Assembly (NCBI GenBank): GCA_046046245.1
Contig: JBJOKE010000017.1
Location: 57,513-121,512 of the forward strand
DNA: 64,000 bases
Reading direction: 5' to 3'
Origin: UBA4615 sp046046245
Lineage (GTDB): Bacteria; Pseudomonadota; Gammaproteobacteria; Burkholderiales; Burkholderiaceae_E
This document shows, piece by piece, positions 42,675 to 51,226 of this stretch (positions are counted from its first letter, which is position 1; each line of letters opens with the position of its first letter). The position numbers were made by a program, and so were the translations under genes. A model generated the notes under the pieces. That model did no database searches, had not been told where the DNA came from, and saw only the letters and a program-made list of their open reading frames with translations.

Positions 42675-42961
42675 CGGGCATCTCCGGCAGAGGGGGCGAT
42701 CAGCGCGGGTGCGCCGAGGGTCCGGCAGGCGTCGCGCAACGGGCCCGAGGGGGCGTGCAGGTGCAGGCGTCGGCCGCGCGCGGCGAGCGAGTGCGACAGG
42801 GCGATCAGCAGCTGCACGCCGGCCGCGTCGATCTCCTCGACCGGCGAGGCGTCGACCTGCGGGTCGGCGTCCTCCGCGTCGAGCCACTCGAGGCAGGCGG
42901 TGCGCAGCGCCGCGACGGCGGGCACGCACAGCTCGCGGGGAAGTTCCAGGCGTCGGGTCAC
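42671..42961 (-). CDS. STAS domain protein (anti-sigma antagonist-like)
   Basis: 96 residues with the STAS fold pattern: beta strand PRELCVPAVAALRTACLEWLD, then VDASPVEEIDAAGVQLLIALSHSLAARGRRLHLHAP. In SpoIIAA-type proteins the serine of the D-S-(A/S)-G segment is phosphorylated. Here the motif is DAAGVQLL, so that serine is alanine and phospho-switching is unlikely. It is coupled to cheA by 4 bp, implying a role inside the chemosensory complex rather than sigma regulation. Confidence 0.82.
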   Translation of the reverse strand: MTRRLELPRELCVPAVAALRTACLEWLDAEDADPQVDASPVEEIDAAGVQLLIALSHSLAARGRRLHLHAPSGPLRDACRTLGAPALIAPSAGDAR

Positions 42962-42975
42962 GGTCGCTCCCCGGT

Positions 42976-43347
42976 TCAGGCCGGCACGAGCCGCGAGACG
43001 GCGTCGAGCAGCTGCGGCGGGTTGAACGGCTTGACGAGCCAGGCCTTCGCACCGGCGGCCCGACCCTGCTCCTTCTTGGCGTCCTGCCCTTCGGTGGTGA
43101 GCATGATCACCGGGACGAAGCGGTGCTTCGGATGGGCCTTGACGGCCTTCACGAAGGAGATGCCGTCCATGTTCGGCATGTTCACGTCGCTCACGACCAG
43201 GTGCACCTTCGAGGCCTGGTCAAGGCGCGCGAGCGCGTCGCGCCCGTCGCTCGCCTCGAGCACGTCGAAGCCGGCCCGTGTGAGCGACATCTTGACGACG
43301 GTCCGCAGCGAACTGCTGTCGTCGACGATCAGGATGGTCTTGGCCAT
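42976..43347 (-). CDS. cheY: CheY-like single-domain response regulator
   Basis: 123 residues, one receiver domain: DD (9-10), phospho-Asp54 (HLVVSDVNMPNMDG), Thr84/85 (VIMLTTEG) and a conserved Lys (AWLVKPFNPPQL). It receives phosphate from CheA and acts on a motor or other output. It is encoded between the short MCP and the STAS gene. The window has no flagellar genes and no cheZ, so the output target is not visible here. Confidence 0.93.
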   Translation of the reverse strand: MAKTILIVDDSSSLRTVVKMSLTRAGFDVLEASDGRDALARLDQASKVHLVVSDVNMPNMDGISFVKAVKAHPKHRFVPVIMLTTEGQDAKKEQGRAAGAKAWLVKPFNPPQLLDAVSRLVPA

Positions 43348-43361
43348 CGGTGGAGCTCCCG

Positions 43362-44411
43362 TCAGAAGAAGGTGGCCTCGGCGGGCCGCGGGCCGGCGGC
43401 GGCGCCGCCGGCGTGTGTCTCGCGCTGCTCGTCGGTCGTGTAGCCGGCCTCGAGCAGCGAGCGCCAGTCGGTCTCGTCCGGCGCGCGACCCTGCGCGATC
43501 GAGGCCCGCAGCAGCGCGTTCGCCTGCTCGATCGACGTGCCGACCTGGGCGGTGATCTGGTCGACGCGGTCCTGGAACTGGAAGGCGACGAGCATCCGTT
43601 CGACGATGTCGCGCACCCGTGCGCCGCGCTCGGCGAGCGACGCGGCGCGGGCGTCGAGCCCGCCGATCGTCGCGTCCATCCGCTCGATCACCTCGGAGAT
43701 CGTCCGCTCCGAGTCGGCGATGACGCGCGAGTCCTCGGACGTGCGATCGGCGGCCTCCGTCAGCGCGCCGCGCATCCGTGCCTCGAACCCGTCGACGCGC
43801 TCGACGATGTCGCGGCTGGCGCGGGCCGATTCCACCGACAGGCGCCGCACTTCCGCGGCGACCACCGCGAAGCCGCGGCCGGCCTCGCCCGCACGTGCCG
43901 CCTCGACCGCGGCGTTGACCGAGACCAGGCCGGTCTGTCGCGACAGGCGCACGATGTCGTCGGACAGGTCACGCAGCTCGCGGGCGCGGTCCGCGGCGGC
44001 GCCGACCGACTCCAGCACGGCCTCCCGCGAGGTCGCCAGCGAGCGGATCGAGGCGAGCAGCGTCCTCAGCTCGGCCTCGGAGCGCGCGAGCGTCGCGACC
44101 CGGTCGTCGCCGCCGGCACCCGTGCCGGGTGCCAGATCGTCGAGCGTCTCGAGGATGGTCGAGAAGCCGGCGAGGAGCGAGTCGGTCGCCTCGCGCGTCT
44201 GGCGGCGCACCGTCTCCAGGTGGGCCGCCCAGACCGCGCCGGCCTCGTCCAGTCGGGCCAGCAGCGCCGCGTCCCGATCGTCGAGCGTGCCCGCGCGCCG
44301 TGCCGCCTGATCGCGGCCGACGGCGGCACGCAGCCGGGCGAGGAGCGACGGCCGCGTCCGCGGAGGCAGGCCTGGAGACGGGTGTGAGCCGGGGATCGGG
44401 CGGGAGTTCAT
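43362..44411 (-). CDS. Short cytosolic methyl-accepting chemotaxis protein
   Basis: 349 residues, no TM helix. The N-terminal ~170 residues are helical (TLDDRDAALLARLDEAGAVW...TVRRQTREATDSLLAGF), then a MCP signalling hairpin VSVNAAVEAARAGEAGRGFAVVAAEVRRLS. The C-terminal part (AFQFQDRVDQITAQVGTSIEQ) resembles short MCPs found at the head of che operons. It ends PAEATFF, a tail that may serve as a docking motif (inference). First gene of the operon; the ATG at 44411 is preferred over one further upstream at 44477. Confidence 0.85.
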   Translation of the reverse strand: MNSRPIPGSHPSPGLPPRTRPSLLARLRAAVGRDQAARRAGTLDDRDAALLARLDEAGAVWAAHLETVRRQTREATDSLLAGFSTILETLDDLAPGTGAGGDDRVATLARSEAELRTLLASIRSLATSREAVLESVGAAADRARELRDLSDDIVRLSRQTGLVSVNAAVEAARAGEAGRGFAVVAAEVRRLSVESARASRDIVERVDGFEARMRGALTEAADRTSEDSRVIADSERTISEVIERMDATIGGLDARAASLAERGARVRDIVERMLVAFQFQDRVDQITAQVGTSIEQANALLRASIAQGRAPDETDWRSLLEAGYTTDEQRETHAGGAAAGPRPAEATFF

Positions 44412-44855
44412 GACCGCACTTGACGGCTCGCCGGCTCGATGTGTCCACGACAATCGAGTCGATTGGCTCGACGTCACCGATGAACGGACGGCCTGCTGAC
44501 GCGGCTCGGGCCCACGGCCTCCAGGCGTATTGTGAGAAAAGCGTGATTTAAATCAGTAACTTGGCGGTCATATGTCGAAAAGCGCACCGACTCGGGTCAT
44601 CGATGTCCAACGAGTGTCAATGTCGTGAGTCATCGGGGGTCAGGTCACCGATCGATTCACGATTGCATTGTCATGGACAGACGGTAGGGGCGATCGATGG
44701 CCGGAGCGCGCTCGGGTGTCAGACGTCGTTGACGGTCGCGGCGAGCGGAAAGGAGGAAGCCGCCGCGGAGGGGCGCCCCGCGACGGCCGAACCGGCTGCC
44801 CGCCCGCAGCCGGGATCGACGACGCGCGCCGTACGGCGCGCGTCGCCGGTCGGGC
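44412..44855. other. Intergenic region upstream of the che operon
   Basis: About 440 bp without a supported gene. It holds an AT-rich patch (44528-44600), unusual for this DNA, with the FNR-like box. Near the phoX end lies a 26-bp perfect palindrome (44820-44845) that would form an 11-bp stem with a GTAC loop. It is 10 bp past the phoX stop and may protect or end that mRNA, though no T-tract follows. Confidence 0.6.
44543..44556. promoter_or_regulatory. FNR/Anr-like binding site upstream of the che operon
   Basis: GTGATTTAAATCAG matches the FNR consensus TTGAT-N4-ATCAA at 8 of 10 specified bases and contains the perfect 12-bp palindrome TGATTTAAATCA. It lies about 132 bp upstream of the first chemotaxis gene in an AT-rich patch. 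It suggests oxygen-responsive control of the chemosensory operon; a CRP-type regulator is an alternative. Confidence 0.6.
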
Positions 44856-47084
44856 TCAGAGTCCGACGACCCCGCCCCCGTTCTTCGTGATGGCGACCGT
44901 CGCCGAGCGCGGCCGGGTCAGGCCGCCGTCCGGCCAGTGGCTGGTGTAGGCGGCCGGGTTGCCGATCTGCGCGGCCGGCGTGTCCTCGCCGGGGTGCTGG
45001 ATGTTGATGAACAGCGTCTGGCCGTCCGGGGTCTCGGCGACGCCGGTGATCTCGCAGTCCTTGGGGCCGACCAGGAAGCGGCGCAGCTTCGTGCCCGGTT
45101 GTGCGCCGACGCGCGTGGTGACCTGCTTCGTGGCGCCCGTCGAGTCGGTGTTCGTGATCGTCCTCGTGCCGCCGTCGCCCACCGTGCCCGGCAGCGCCGC
45201 GAGCAGCATGCAGTTCGTCACGTCGGTGTACGCGCCATCGTCGGTCTGGATCCAGCAGACGCCCTTCTCGCTGAACCACAGGCCGTCCGGGCTCGAGAGG
45301 TCGTTCTCCGCCGTCAGGCCCGACAGGTTGACGTTCGCCGCGTTCGCGCCCGCCCGAGCGCCGAACAGGTAGATGTCCCAGCTGAAGGTCGTCGCCGAGG
45401 CGTCGCCGTTCGGCTCGAGCCAGCGGATGATGTGGCCGTTCGGGTTGCCGAACTGATTGGTCGTGCCGCCCTTCACGTCGTTGTAGTGACGCGGGTTCGC
45501 GGCATCGGTCGAGGCGAGCGTGCGGTTCGACGCGTTGCTGTTGGTGAGCGTCATGTAGACCGCGCCCGTGACCGGATCGACCGCGCCCCACTCGGGGCGG
45601 TCCATCTTCGTCGCGCCGAGGGCGTCGGCCGCCAGGCGGGCGTTGATCAGCACGTCGGCCTGGTCGGCGAAGGCGTACGCGGTGTTCGCCGCGGTGAGCG
45701 GGCCGCTGCCGAAGCGCATCTCGAGCCACTGGCCGGTGCCGTCCGCATTGAAGCGGGCGACGTAGAGCTTGCCGTCGTCGAGGTACCTGTCGCCGGCGGC
45801 CATGCCGCCGTTGGCGTCGGCCGGATCCCAGTTGCGCGTCGAGACGTACTTGTAGATGTACTCGTTGCGCGAGTCGCAGCCCATGTAGAACACCACCGGC
45901 CGGCCGGCGACCGCCTTCGCCGGCCACGCACCCTCGTGCGCGAATCGGCCGAGCGCGGTGCGCTTCTTCATCGGCGAGGTCGGCGCGTACGGATCGATCT
46001 CGACGTTCCAGCCGAAGGTGTTCGGCGCGTTGCGGTAGTCGTCGGCGGCGGTCGCGCCCCGGACCTCGGCGTTCCAGCGACCGTGGAGGTTGTCGGCGGT
46101 GTCGGGGGTCACGGTCGCCCACAGCTCGCGGCCGGTGCCCGAGACGCCGTAGCGCGCGAACGAGGTCCGCTCCTTGGCCGAGCGCTTCGGATCGTCGAGC
46201 GCGGCGATCCGGCGGAAGTAGCCGGCCCAGTTCTCCTCGCAGGTGAGGTAGGTGCCCCAGGGGGTGTAGCCGTTGCCGCAGTTGTTGATCGTGCCCCGGG
46301 TGCGGGTACCGGCGGGCGAGTACCTGGTCGCCATGTACGGCGTGCCGGCGGCCGGACCCGACAGCACCGCGTCGGTCAGCGTGTGCAGCCGGCGGTTGAA
46401 GCCCGAGTTCTGGACGTAGGACCAGGCGCCGGAGGCGGCCTTGCGGACCTCGACGATGGTGACCCCGTGCACGTAGTACTCGCGCAGCACCTCCTCGGCC
46501 ACGGTGCGCTGCTGCGCGTTGCCGGTGCCGGTGGTGGTGACGCCGTTCGGATGCAGGAAGGCGGGCGTGATCGCCTCGTGGTTGATCGCCAGCAGGCCGC
46601 GGTCCGACGCGGTGGCGCTGCGCTGGCCGGCAGCGTCGAGCGGGAAGAAGTGCATCCCGTCGTGATGGTCGCCGGCCCGGGTGGCGAAGCTGGCGGCCGG
46701 ATCGGTGCCGTTGTTCGCGTAGGCGGAGGTCGCGGGCGCGATCGGGTCGCCGAGCCGCAGCAGGACGGTCGGGGTGTAGCCCGAGGCCACGGTCAGGGTG
46801 TCGGCGACCGACTTCGGCACGGCGGTGAAGCCGAGCGCGGCGGGGCGGACGGGCGTCGTCGTCGCGGCGGTCTGCGAGACGCCGGCGACCGCGGTCGAGG
46901 TGTCGTCGTTCGAGCCGCAGCCGGCGAGCAGGCCGCTCGCGCCGCCGACGAAGCCCATCGCGGACAGGCCGAGGCCGCCCCGCAGCAGGCCGCGGCGCCG
47001 GGCGTCCTGCAGCCGGACGTCGACGACGTCGACGAGTCGGGGGTTGGCCGAGGGGTTGGTCACGGAATCGTCGTGGTGGGACAT
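44856..47084 (-). CDS. phoX: PhoX family alkaline phosphatase
   Basis: 742 residues. The N terminus has a twin-arginine signal (ARRRGLLRGGLGLSAMGF) with a cysteine in LLAGCGS that could also be a lipoprotein site. The DUF839/PhoX domain follows: DGMHFFPL, RGLLAINHEAITPAFLHPNG, NCGNGYTPWGTYLTCEENWAGYF, GRFAHEGAWP, VVFYMGCDSRNEYIYKYV, RPEWGAVDPVTGAVYMTLTN and SPDGLWFS. PhoX enzymes are Ca/Fe-dependent phosphomonoesterases exported by Tat to acquire phosphate. AGGAGG precedes the ATG at 47084, and a PHO box lies 66 bp upstream. Confidence 0.93.
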   Translation of the reverse strand: MSHHDDSVTNPSANPRLVDVVDVRLQDARRRGLLRGGLGLSAMGFVGGASGLLAGCGSNDDTSTAVAGVSQTAATTTPVRPAALGFTAVPKSVADTLTVASGYTPTVLLRLGDPIAPATSAYANNGTDPAASFATRAGDHHDGMHFFPLDAAGQRSATASDRGLLAINHEAITPAFLHPNGVTTTGTGNAQQRTVAEEVLREYYVHGVTIVEVRKAASGAWSYVQNSGFNRRLHTLTDAVLSGPAAGTPYMATRYSPAGTRTRGTINNCGNGYTPWGTYLTCEENWAGYFRRIAALDDPKRSAKERTSFARYGVSGTGRELWATVTPDTADNLHGRWNAEVRGATAADDYRNAPNTFGWNVEIDPYAPTSPMKKRTALGRFAHEGAWPAKAVAGRPVVFYMGCDSRNEYIYKYVSTRNWDPADANGGMAAGDRYLDDGKLYVARFNADGTGQWLEMRFGSGPLTAANTAYAFADQADVLINARLAADALGATKMDRPEWGAVDPVTGAVYMTLTNSNASNRTLASTDAANPRHYNDVKGGTTNQFGNPNGHIIRWLEPNGDASATTFSWDIYLFGARAGANAANVNLSGLTAENDLSSPDGLWFSEKGVCWIQTDDGAYTDVTNCMLLAALPGTVGDGGTRTITNTDSTGATKQVTTRVGAQPGTKLRRFLVGPKDCEITGVAETPDGQTLFINIQHPGEDTPAAQIGNPAAYTSHWPDGGLTRPRSATVAITKNGGGVVGL

Positions 47085-47149
47085 GGCAGTGCCTCCTGGT
47101 CGGAAGCGCGCAGTCTCGTGAGTCGGTGTGACTCCCTCGTTAACGGCCG

Positions 47150-47167
47150 ATGACAGGACGATGACGG
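47150..47167 (-). promoter_or_regulatory. PHO box (PhoB site) of phoX
   Basis: On the minus strand two 7-bp direct repeats, CCGTCAT and CTGTCAT, are separated by 4 bp (CGTC). This matches the PhoB consensus CTGTCAT-N4-CTGTCAT at 13 of 14 specified positions. It sits 66 bp upstream of the phoX start, predicting induction by phosphate limitation. Confidence 0.8.
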
Positions 47168-47208
47168 GTCGCGACCGCCCGGCGTCGCCCCGGGACCGGC
47201 CGTCCGGT

Positions 47209-47230
47209 CCGTCCGTACCGGTACGGACGG
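47209..47230. promoter_or_regulatory. 22-bp perfect palindrome between phoX and the oxidoreductase gene
   Basis: The half-site is CCGTCCGTACC followed by its exact complement, centred at 47219/47220. A further partial copy (CCGTACCGG) lies about 10 bp downstream. It is 155 bp upstream of the oxidoreductase start and 125 bp from phoX. It could be a dimeric-regulator operator; no regulator gene is adjacent, so the binding protein is unknown. Confidence 0.5.
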
Positions 47231-47384
47231 TCGCGGCCGTACCGGTGGACGGCGGTTCGCGCCGCGCGGCGGCTGACTTACCATCGGCGTTCGAGCCGTC
47301 ACGAGCGGCGAGAGACTCCCGGCGCGGACCGAACGGCCGCACCGGGCCACCCGGACACGATCCAAGGCACAAGGAGACGCGGCT

Positions 47385-50300
47385 GTGAACGCACCGCTCG
47401 ATCCCGCACTGCGCGACCACCTCGAACGCGCGCTGCGCGATGTCACCCTCGACGACAAGTACGCGCTCGAGCGCGGCCGGGCCTTCATGTCCGGCACCCA
47501 GGCGCTGGTCCGGCTGCCGATGCTGCAGCGCGAGCGCGACCGGCGCGCCGGCCTGAACACCGCCGGCTTCATCTCGGGCTACCGCGGCTCGCCGCTCGGC
47601 GGCGTCGACCAGTCGCTGTGGAAGGCCCGCGATCACCTGAAGCAGCACCGGATCGTCTTCCAGCCCGGGCTCAACGAGGAGCTCGCCGCGACCGCGGTCT
47701 GGGGCACGCAGCAGGTGACGATGACGCCGAAGGCGAACGTCGACGGCGTGTTCTCCATGTGGTACGGCAAGGGCCCCGGCGTGGACCGCTCCGGCGACGT
47801 CTTCAAGCATGCGAACGCGGCCGGCACCTCGCGGCACGGCGGCGTGCTCGTGCTGGCCGGCGACGACCACGGCGCGAAGAGCTCGACGCTGCCGCACCAG
47901 TCGGACCACGTGTTCAAGGCGTGCGGCCTGCCGGTGTTCTACCCGGCCACCGTCCAGGAGTACCTCGACCTCGGCCTGCACGGCTGGGCGATGTCGCGCT
48001 GGTCGGGCCTGTGGGTCGCGATGAAGACGGTCACCGAGGTCGTCGAGGCCTCGGCCTCGGTCGAGGTCGACCCGGACCGGGTCTCGATCGTGATCCCGCA
48101 GGACTTTCCGTATCCGCACGACGATCCGCACGGCCTCAACATCCGCTGGCCGGACGCGCCGCTCGCGCAGGAGGCGCGGCTCTTCAACTACAAGTGGTAC
48201 GCGGCGCTCGCCTACGTGCGCGCCAACCGGCTGAACCGCACCGTCGTCGACTCGTCGCGCGCCTGGTTCGGCATCGTCACCGCGGGCAAGGCCTACCTCG
48301 ACACGATGCAGGCGCTCGAGGACCTGGGGCTCGACGCCGAGGCCTGCGAGCGGCTCGGCATCCGCGTGTTCAAGTGCGGCGTGGTCTGGCCGCTGGAGGC
48401 CGCGACCGTCCGCGAGTTCGCCACCGGTCTCGACGAGATCCTCGTCGTCGAGGAGAAGCGGCAGGTCCTCGAGTACGCGCTGAAGGAGGAGCTCTACAAC
48501 TGGCGCGACGACGTGCGGCCCCGCGTCTACGGCAAGTTCGACGAGAAGGACGGCCGCGGCGGCGAGTGGGCGATGCCGCAGGGCCAGTGGCTGCTGCCGG
48601 GACTGGGCGAGCTGTCGCCGGCGATCATCGCCAAGGCGATCGCGGCGCGGCTGCTGAACCCGGGGCAGTACGCGCACAAGCTCGGCGGCGCCTTGTCCGA
48701 GGACATCCGCGCACGGATCGAGTCGCGCATCGCGATCATCGAGGCGAAGGAGCGCGCGCTCGCCGAGCCTCACGTGACGGCGGTGCGCACGCCCACCTTC
48801 TGCTCGGGCTGCCCGCACAACACCTCGACCCGCGTGCCCGAGGGCTCGCGCGCGGTGGCGGGCATCGGCTGCCACTACATGGCGATCTGGATGCCCGAGC
48901 GCAACACCGCGACCTTCACGCAGATGGGCGGCGAGGGCGTGCCCTGGATCGGCCAGGCGCCGTTCAGCGACGAGGCGCACCTCTTCGCGAACCTGGGCGA
49001 CGGGACGTACTTCCACAGTGGGCTGCTCGCCGTGCGCGCGTCGATCGCCGCCGGCGTCAACATCACCTACAAGATCCTCTACAACGACGCGGTCGCGATG
49101 ACCGGCGGCCAGCCGCACGACGGCACGCTGAACGTGCCCGCGATCGTCGCGCAGGTGCGCGCCGAGGGGGCGAGGAAGGTGGTCGTCGTCACCGACGAGC
49201 CGCAGAAGTACGACGCGGTGAAGGGCGCGGCGCCGTTCGACGGCGTCGAGATCCACCACCGCGACCGGCTCGACGCCGTGCAGCGCGAGCTGCGCGAGGT
49301 GCCCGGCTGCACGGTGCTGGTCTACGACCAGACCTGCGCGAGCGAGAAGCGGCGGCGCCGCAAGAAGATCGTCGACGGCCGGCCCGCCTATCCGGATCCG
49401 CCCAGGCGCGCGGTGATCAACGAGGCGGTCTGCGAGGGCTGCGGCGACTGCAGCGTGCAGTCGGCCTGCGTGTCGGTCGAGCCGCTGGAGACCGACCTCG
49501 GCCGCAAGCGTCGGATCAACCAGAGCTCGTGCAACAAGGACTTCTCCTGCGTGAAGGGGTTCTGCCCGAGCTTCGTGACGGTGGAGGGCGGCACGCTGCG
49601 GGCCGGGCGCGGCAGGGCCGCCGCCGGCGATGCGTCGTCGGGTTCGGGCGCGACCGCGTTGCCCGAGCTGCCCGAACCGTCGTCGGTCGTGGGCCTGGCC
49701 GACTCCGGCAACCGGACCTACGGCGTGCTGGTCACCGGCGTCGGCGGCACGGGCGTGGTCACCATCGGTCAGCTGCTGGGCATGGCCGCGCACCTCGAGG
49801 GCAAGGGCATCTCCGTGCTCGACATGGCCGGCCTCGCGCAGAAGGGCGGCGCGGTGTTCTCGCACGTGCAGATCGCCGAGCGGCCCGACCAGCTCTTCTC
49901 GACGCGGATCGCCACCGGCGAGGCGGACCTGGTGATCGGCAGCGACCTCGTCGTCACCGCCGGCAACGAGGCGCTGTCGAAGATGCGGCCGCGCGTCACG
50001 CGCGCGGTGATCAACGGCAACGTGTCGCCGACCTCGGACTTCCTGCGCGACCCGGACTGGTCGCTGCCCGCCGACGCGCTCCGGCGCAACGTGCTCGAGG
50101 CCGCCGGCGAGCAGGACATCGACTTCGTCGAGGCCAACGACGCCGCGGTTTCGCTGCTGGGCGACGCGATCTACACGAATCCGCTGCTGCTGGGCTATGC
50201 GTGGCAGAAGGGCTGGCTCCCGCTGACCCGCCCGGCGCTCGAACGCGCGATCGAGCTGAACGGCGTGTCGGTGGCGCGCAACCTCGAGGCCTTCGGCTGG

Positions 50301-51092
50301 GGACGGCGGCTCGCGCACGATCCCGAGTCGGTGCGCCGGCTGGTGCGGCCGAGCGGCGCGAAGGTGATCGAGCTCCGGCGCCCGGTGGGGCAGGTGCGGA
50401 CCGAAGCCGACCTCGACGAGCTCGTCGCGCGGCGCGTGGCGCTGCTGACCGCGTGGGGCGACGCCGCCTACGCGGAGCGGTATCGCGGCTGGGTCGAGCG
50501 CGTGCGGCGGGTCGAGGGCGACCGCCTGGGCGCGGCCGGCAAGTGGCGGCTGACCGAGGCGGTGGCGCGCGGGCTCGCGAAGCTGATGGCGTACAAGGAC
50601 GAGTACGAGGTCGCGCGGCTGCACGCCGATCCGGCCTTCCTCCAGTCGCTGCGCGAGCGCTTCGACGGCGACTGGACCCTGACGTTCCACCTGGCGCCGC
50701 CGATCCTCTCGAAGCCCGACCCCGAGACCGGCGTGCCGGCCAAGCGCGCGTTCGGTCCCTGGCTGCTGCCGGTGCTGCGCGTCCTCGCGAAGCTCAAGGT
50801 CCTGCGCGGCACGCCGTTCGATCCGTTCGGCCGCACGGCCGAGCGCCGCACCGAGCGGGCGCTGATCGGCGACTACGAGGCGCTGGTCGACGAGCTGCTC
50901 GCCGGGCTCGACGCGTCGAACCATGCGCAGGCGGTGGCGCTCGCCGGGCTGCCCGAGCAGATCCGGGGCTACGGACACGTGAAGGAGCGGCACCTGGCGA
51001 AGGTCCGGGTCGAGTGGGCCGAGCGTCTTGCCGCGTTCCGCGGCGAGGGCGGGCCGGGCCGGCGCGCGCCCATTCCGATCCGCGCGGTCTGA
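47385..51092 (+). CDS. Indolepyruvate/2-oxoacid:ferredoxin oxidoreductase, fused alpha-gamma
   Basis: 1235 residues. The GTG start follows AAGGAG (47371-47376). The protein fuses the pyrimidine-binding/TPP domains (SGYRGSPLGGVDQSLW, FCSGCPHNTSTRVPEGSRAVAGIGCHYMA), 4Fe-4S motifs (CEGCGDCSVQSAC and CNKDFSCVKGFC) and the gamma domain (VTGVGGTGVVTIGQLLGMAA), plus a C-terminal DUF6537-like region (LMAYKDEYEVARLH). It oxidatively decarboxylates aryl- or branched 2-oxo acids to acyl-CoA, reducing ferredoxin. Followed on the same strand by amidase and CoA-transferase genes. Confidence 0.92.
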   Translation: MNAPLDPALRDHLERALRDVTLDDKYALERGRAFMSGTQALVRLPMLQRERDRRAGLNTAGFISGYRGSPLGGVDQSLWKARDHLKQHRIVFQPGLNEELAATAVWGTQQVTMTPKANVDGVFSMWYGKGPGVDRSGDVFKHANAAGTSRHGGVLVLAGDDHGAKSSTLPHQSDHVFKACGLPVFYPATVQEYLDLGLHGWAMSRWSGLWVAMKTVTEVVEASASVEVDPDRVSIVIPQDFPYPHDDPHGLNIRWPDAPLAQEARLFNYKWYAALAYVRANRLNRTVVDSSRAWFGIVTAGKAYLDTMQALEDLGLDAEACERLGIRVFKCGVVWPLEAATVREFATGLDEILVVEEKRQVLEYALKEELYNWRDDVRPRVYGKFDEKDGRGGEWAMPQGQWLLPGLGELSPAIIAKAIAARLLNPGQYAHKLGGALSEDIRARIESRIAIIEAKERALAEPHVTAVRTPTFCSGCPHNTSTRVPEGSRAVAGIGCHYMAIWMPERNTATFTQMGGEGVPWIGQAPFSDEAHLFANLGDGTYFHSGLLAVRASIAAGVNITYKILYNDAVAMTGGQPHDGTLNVPAIVAQVRAEGARKVVVVTDEPQKYDAVKGAAPFDGVEIHHRDRLDAVQRELREVPGCTVLVYDQTCASEKRRRRKKIVDGRPAYPDPPRRAVINEAVCEGCGDCSVQSACVSVEPLETDLGRKRRINQSSCNKDFSCVKGFCPSFVTVEGGTLRAGRGRAAAGDASSGSGATALPELPEPSSVVGLADSGNRTYGVLVTGVGGTGVVTIGQLLGMAAHLEGKGISVLDMAGLAQKGGAVFSHVQIAERPDQLFSTRIATGEADLVIGSDLVVTAGNEALSKMRPRVTRAVINGNVSPTSDFLRDPDWSLPADALRRNVLEAAGEQDIDFVEANDAAVSLLGDAIYTNPLLLGYAWQKGWLPLTRPALERAIELNGVSVARNLEAFGWGRRLAHDPESVRRLVRPSGAKVIELRRPVGQVRTEADLDELVARRVALLTAWGDAAYAERYRGWVERVRRVEGDRLGAAGKWRLTEAVARGLAKLMAYKDEYEVARLHADPAFLQSLRERFDGDWTLTFHLAPPILSKPDPETGVPAKRAFGPWLLPVLRVLAKLKVLRGTPFDPFGRTAERRTERALIGDYEALVDELLAGLDASNHAQAVALAGLPEQIRGYGHVKERHLAKVRVEWAERLAAFRGEGGPGRRAPIPIRAV

Positions 51093-51226
51093 GTCGGCGC
51101 GGTGACCGCGGGGCGGGCCGATGCCGCCCCGCGGGCCGCCCGGTGCGGTGTCCAGACGCTAGACTGCCGCGATCCGCCCCCCCGGGCCGGCCGCCCCGCG
51201 CGGGCGGCGCCTTCGAGCGATCCGAC

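Noticed and set aside
44820..44845. 26-bp palindrome after phoX as an intrinsic terminator
   Set aside because: Strong stem, but no T-tract follows on the minus strand; kept only as a structural note.
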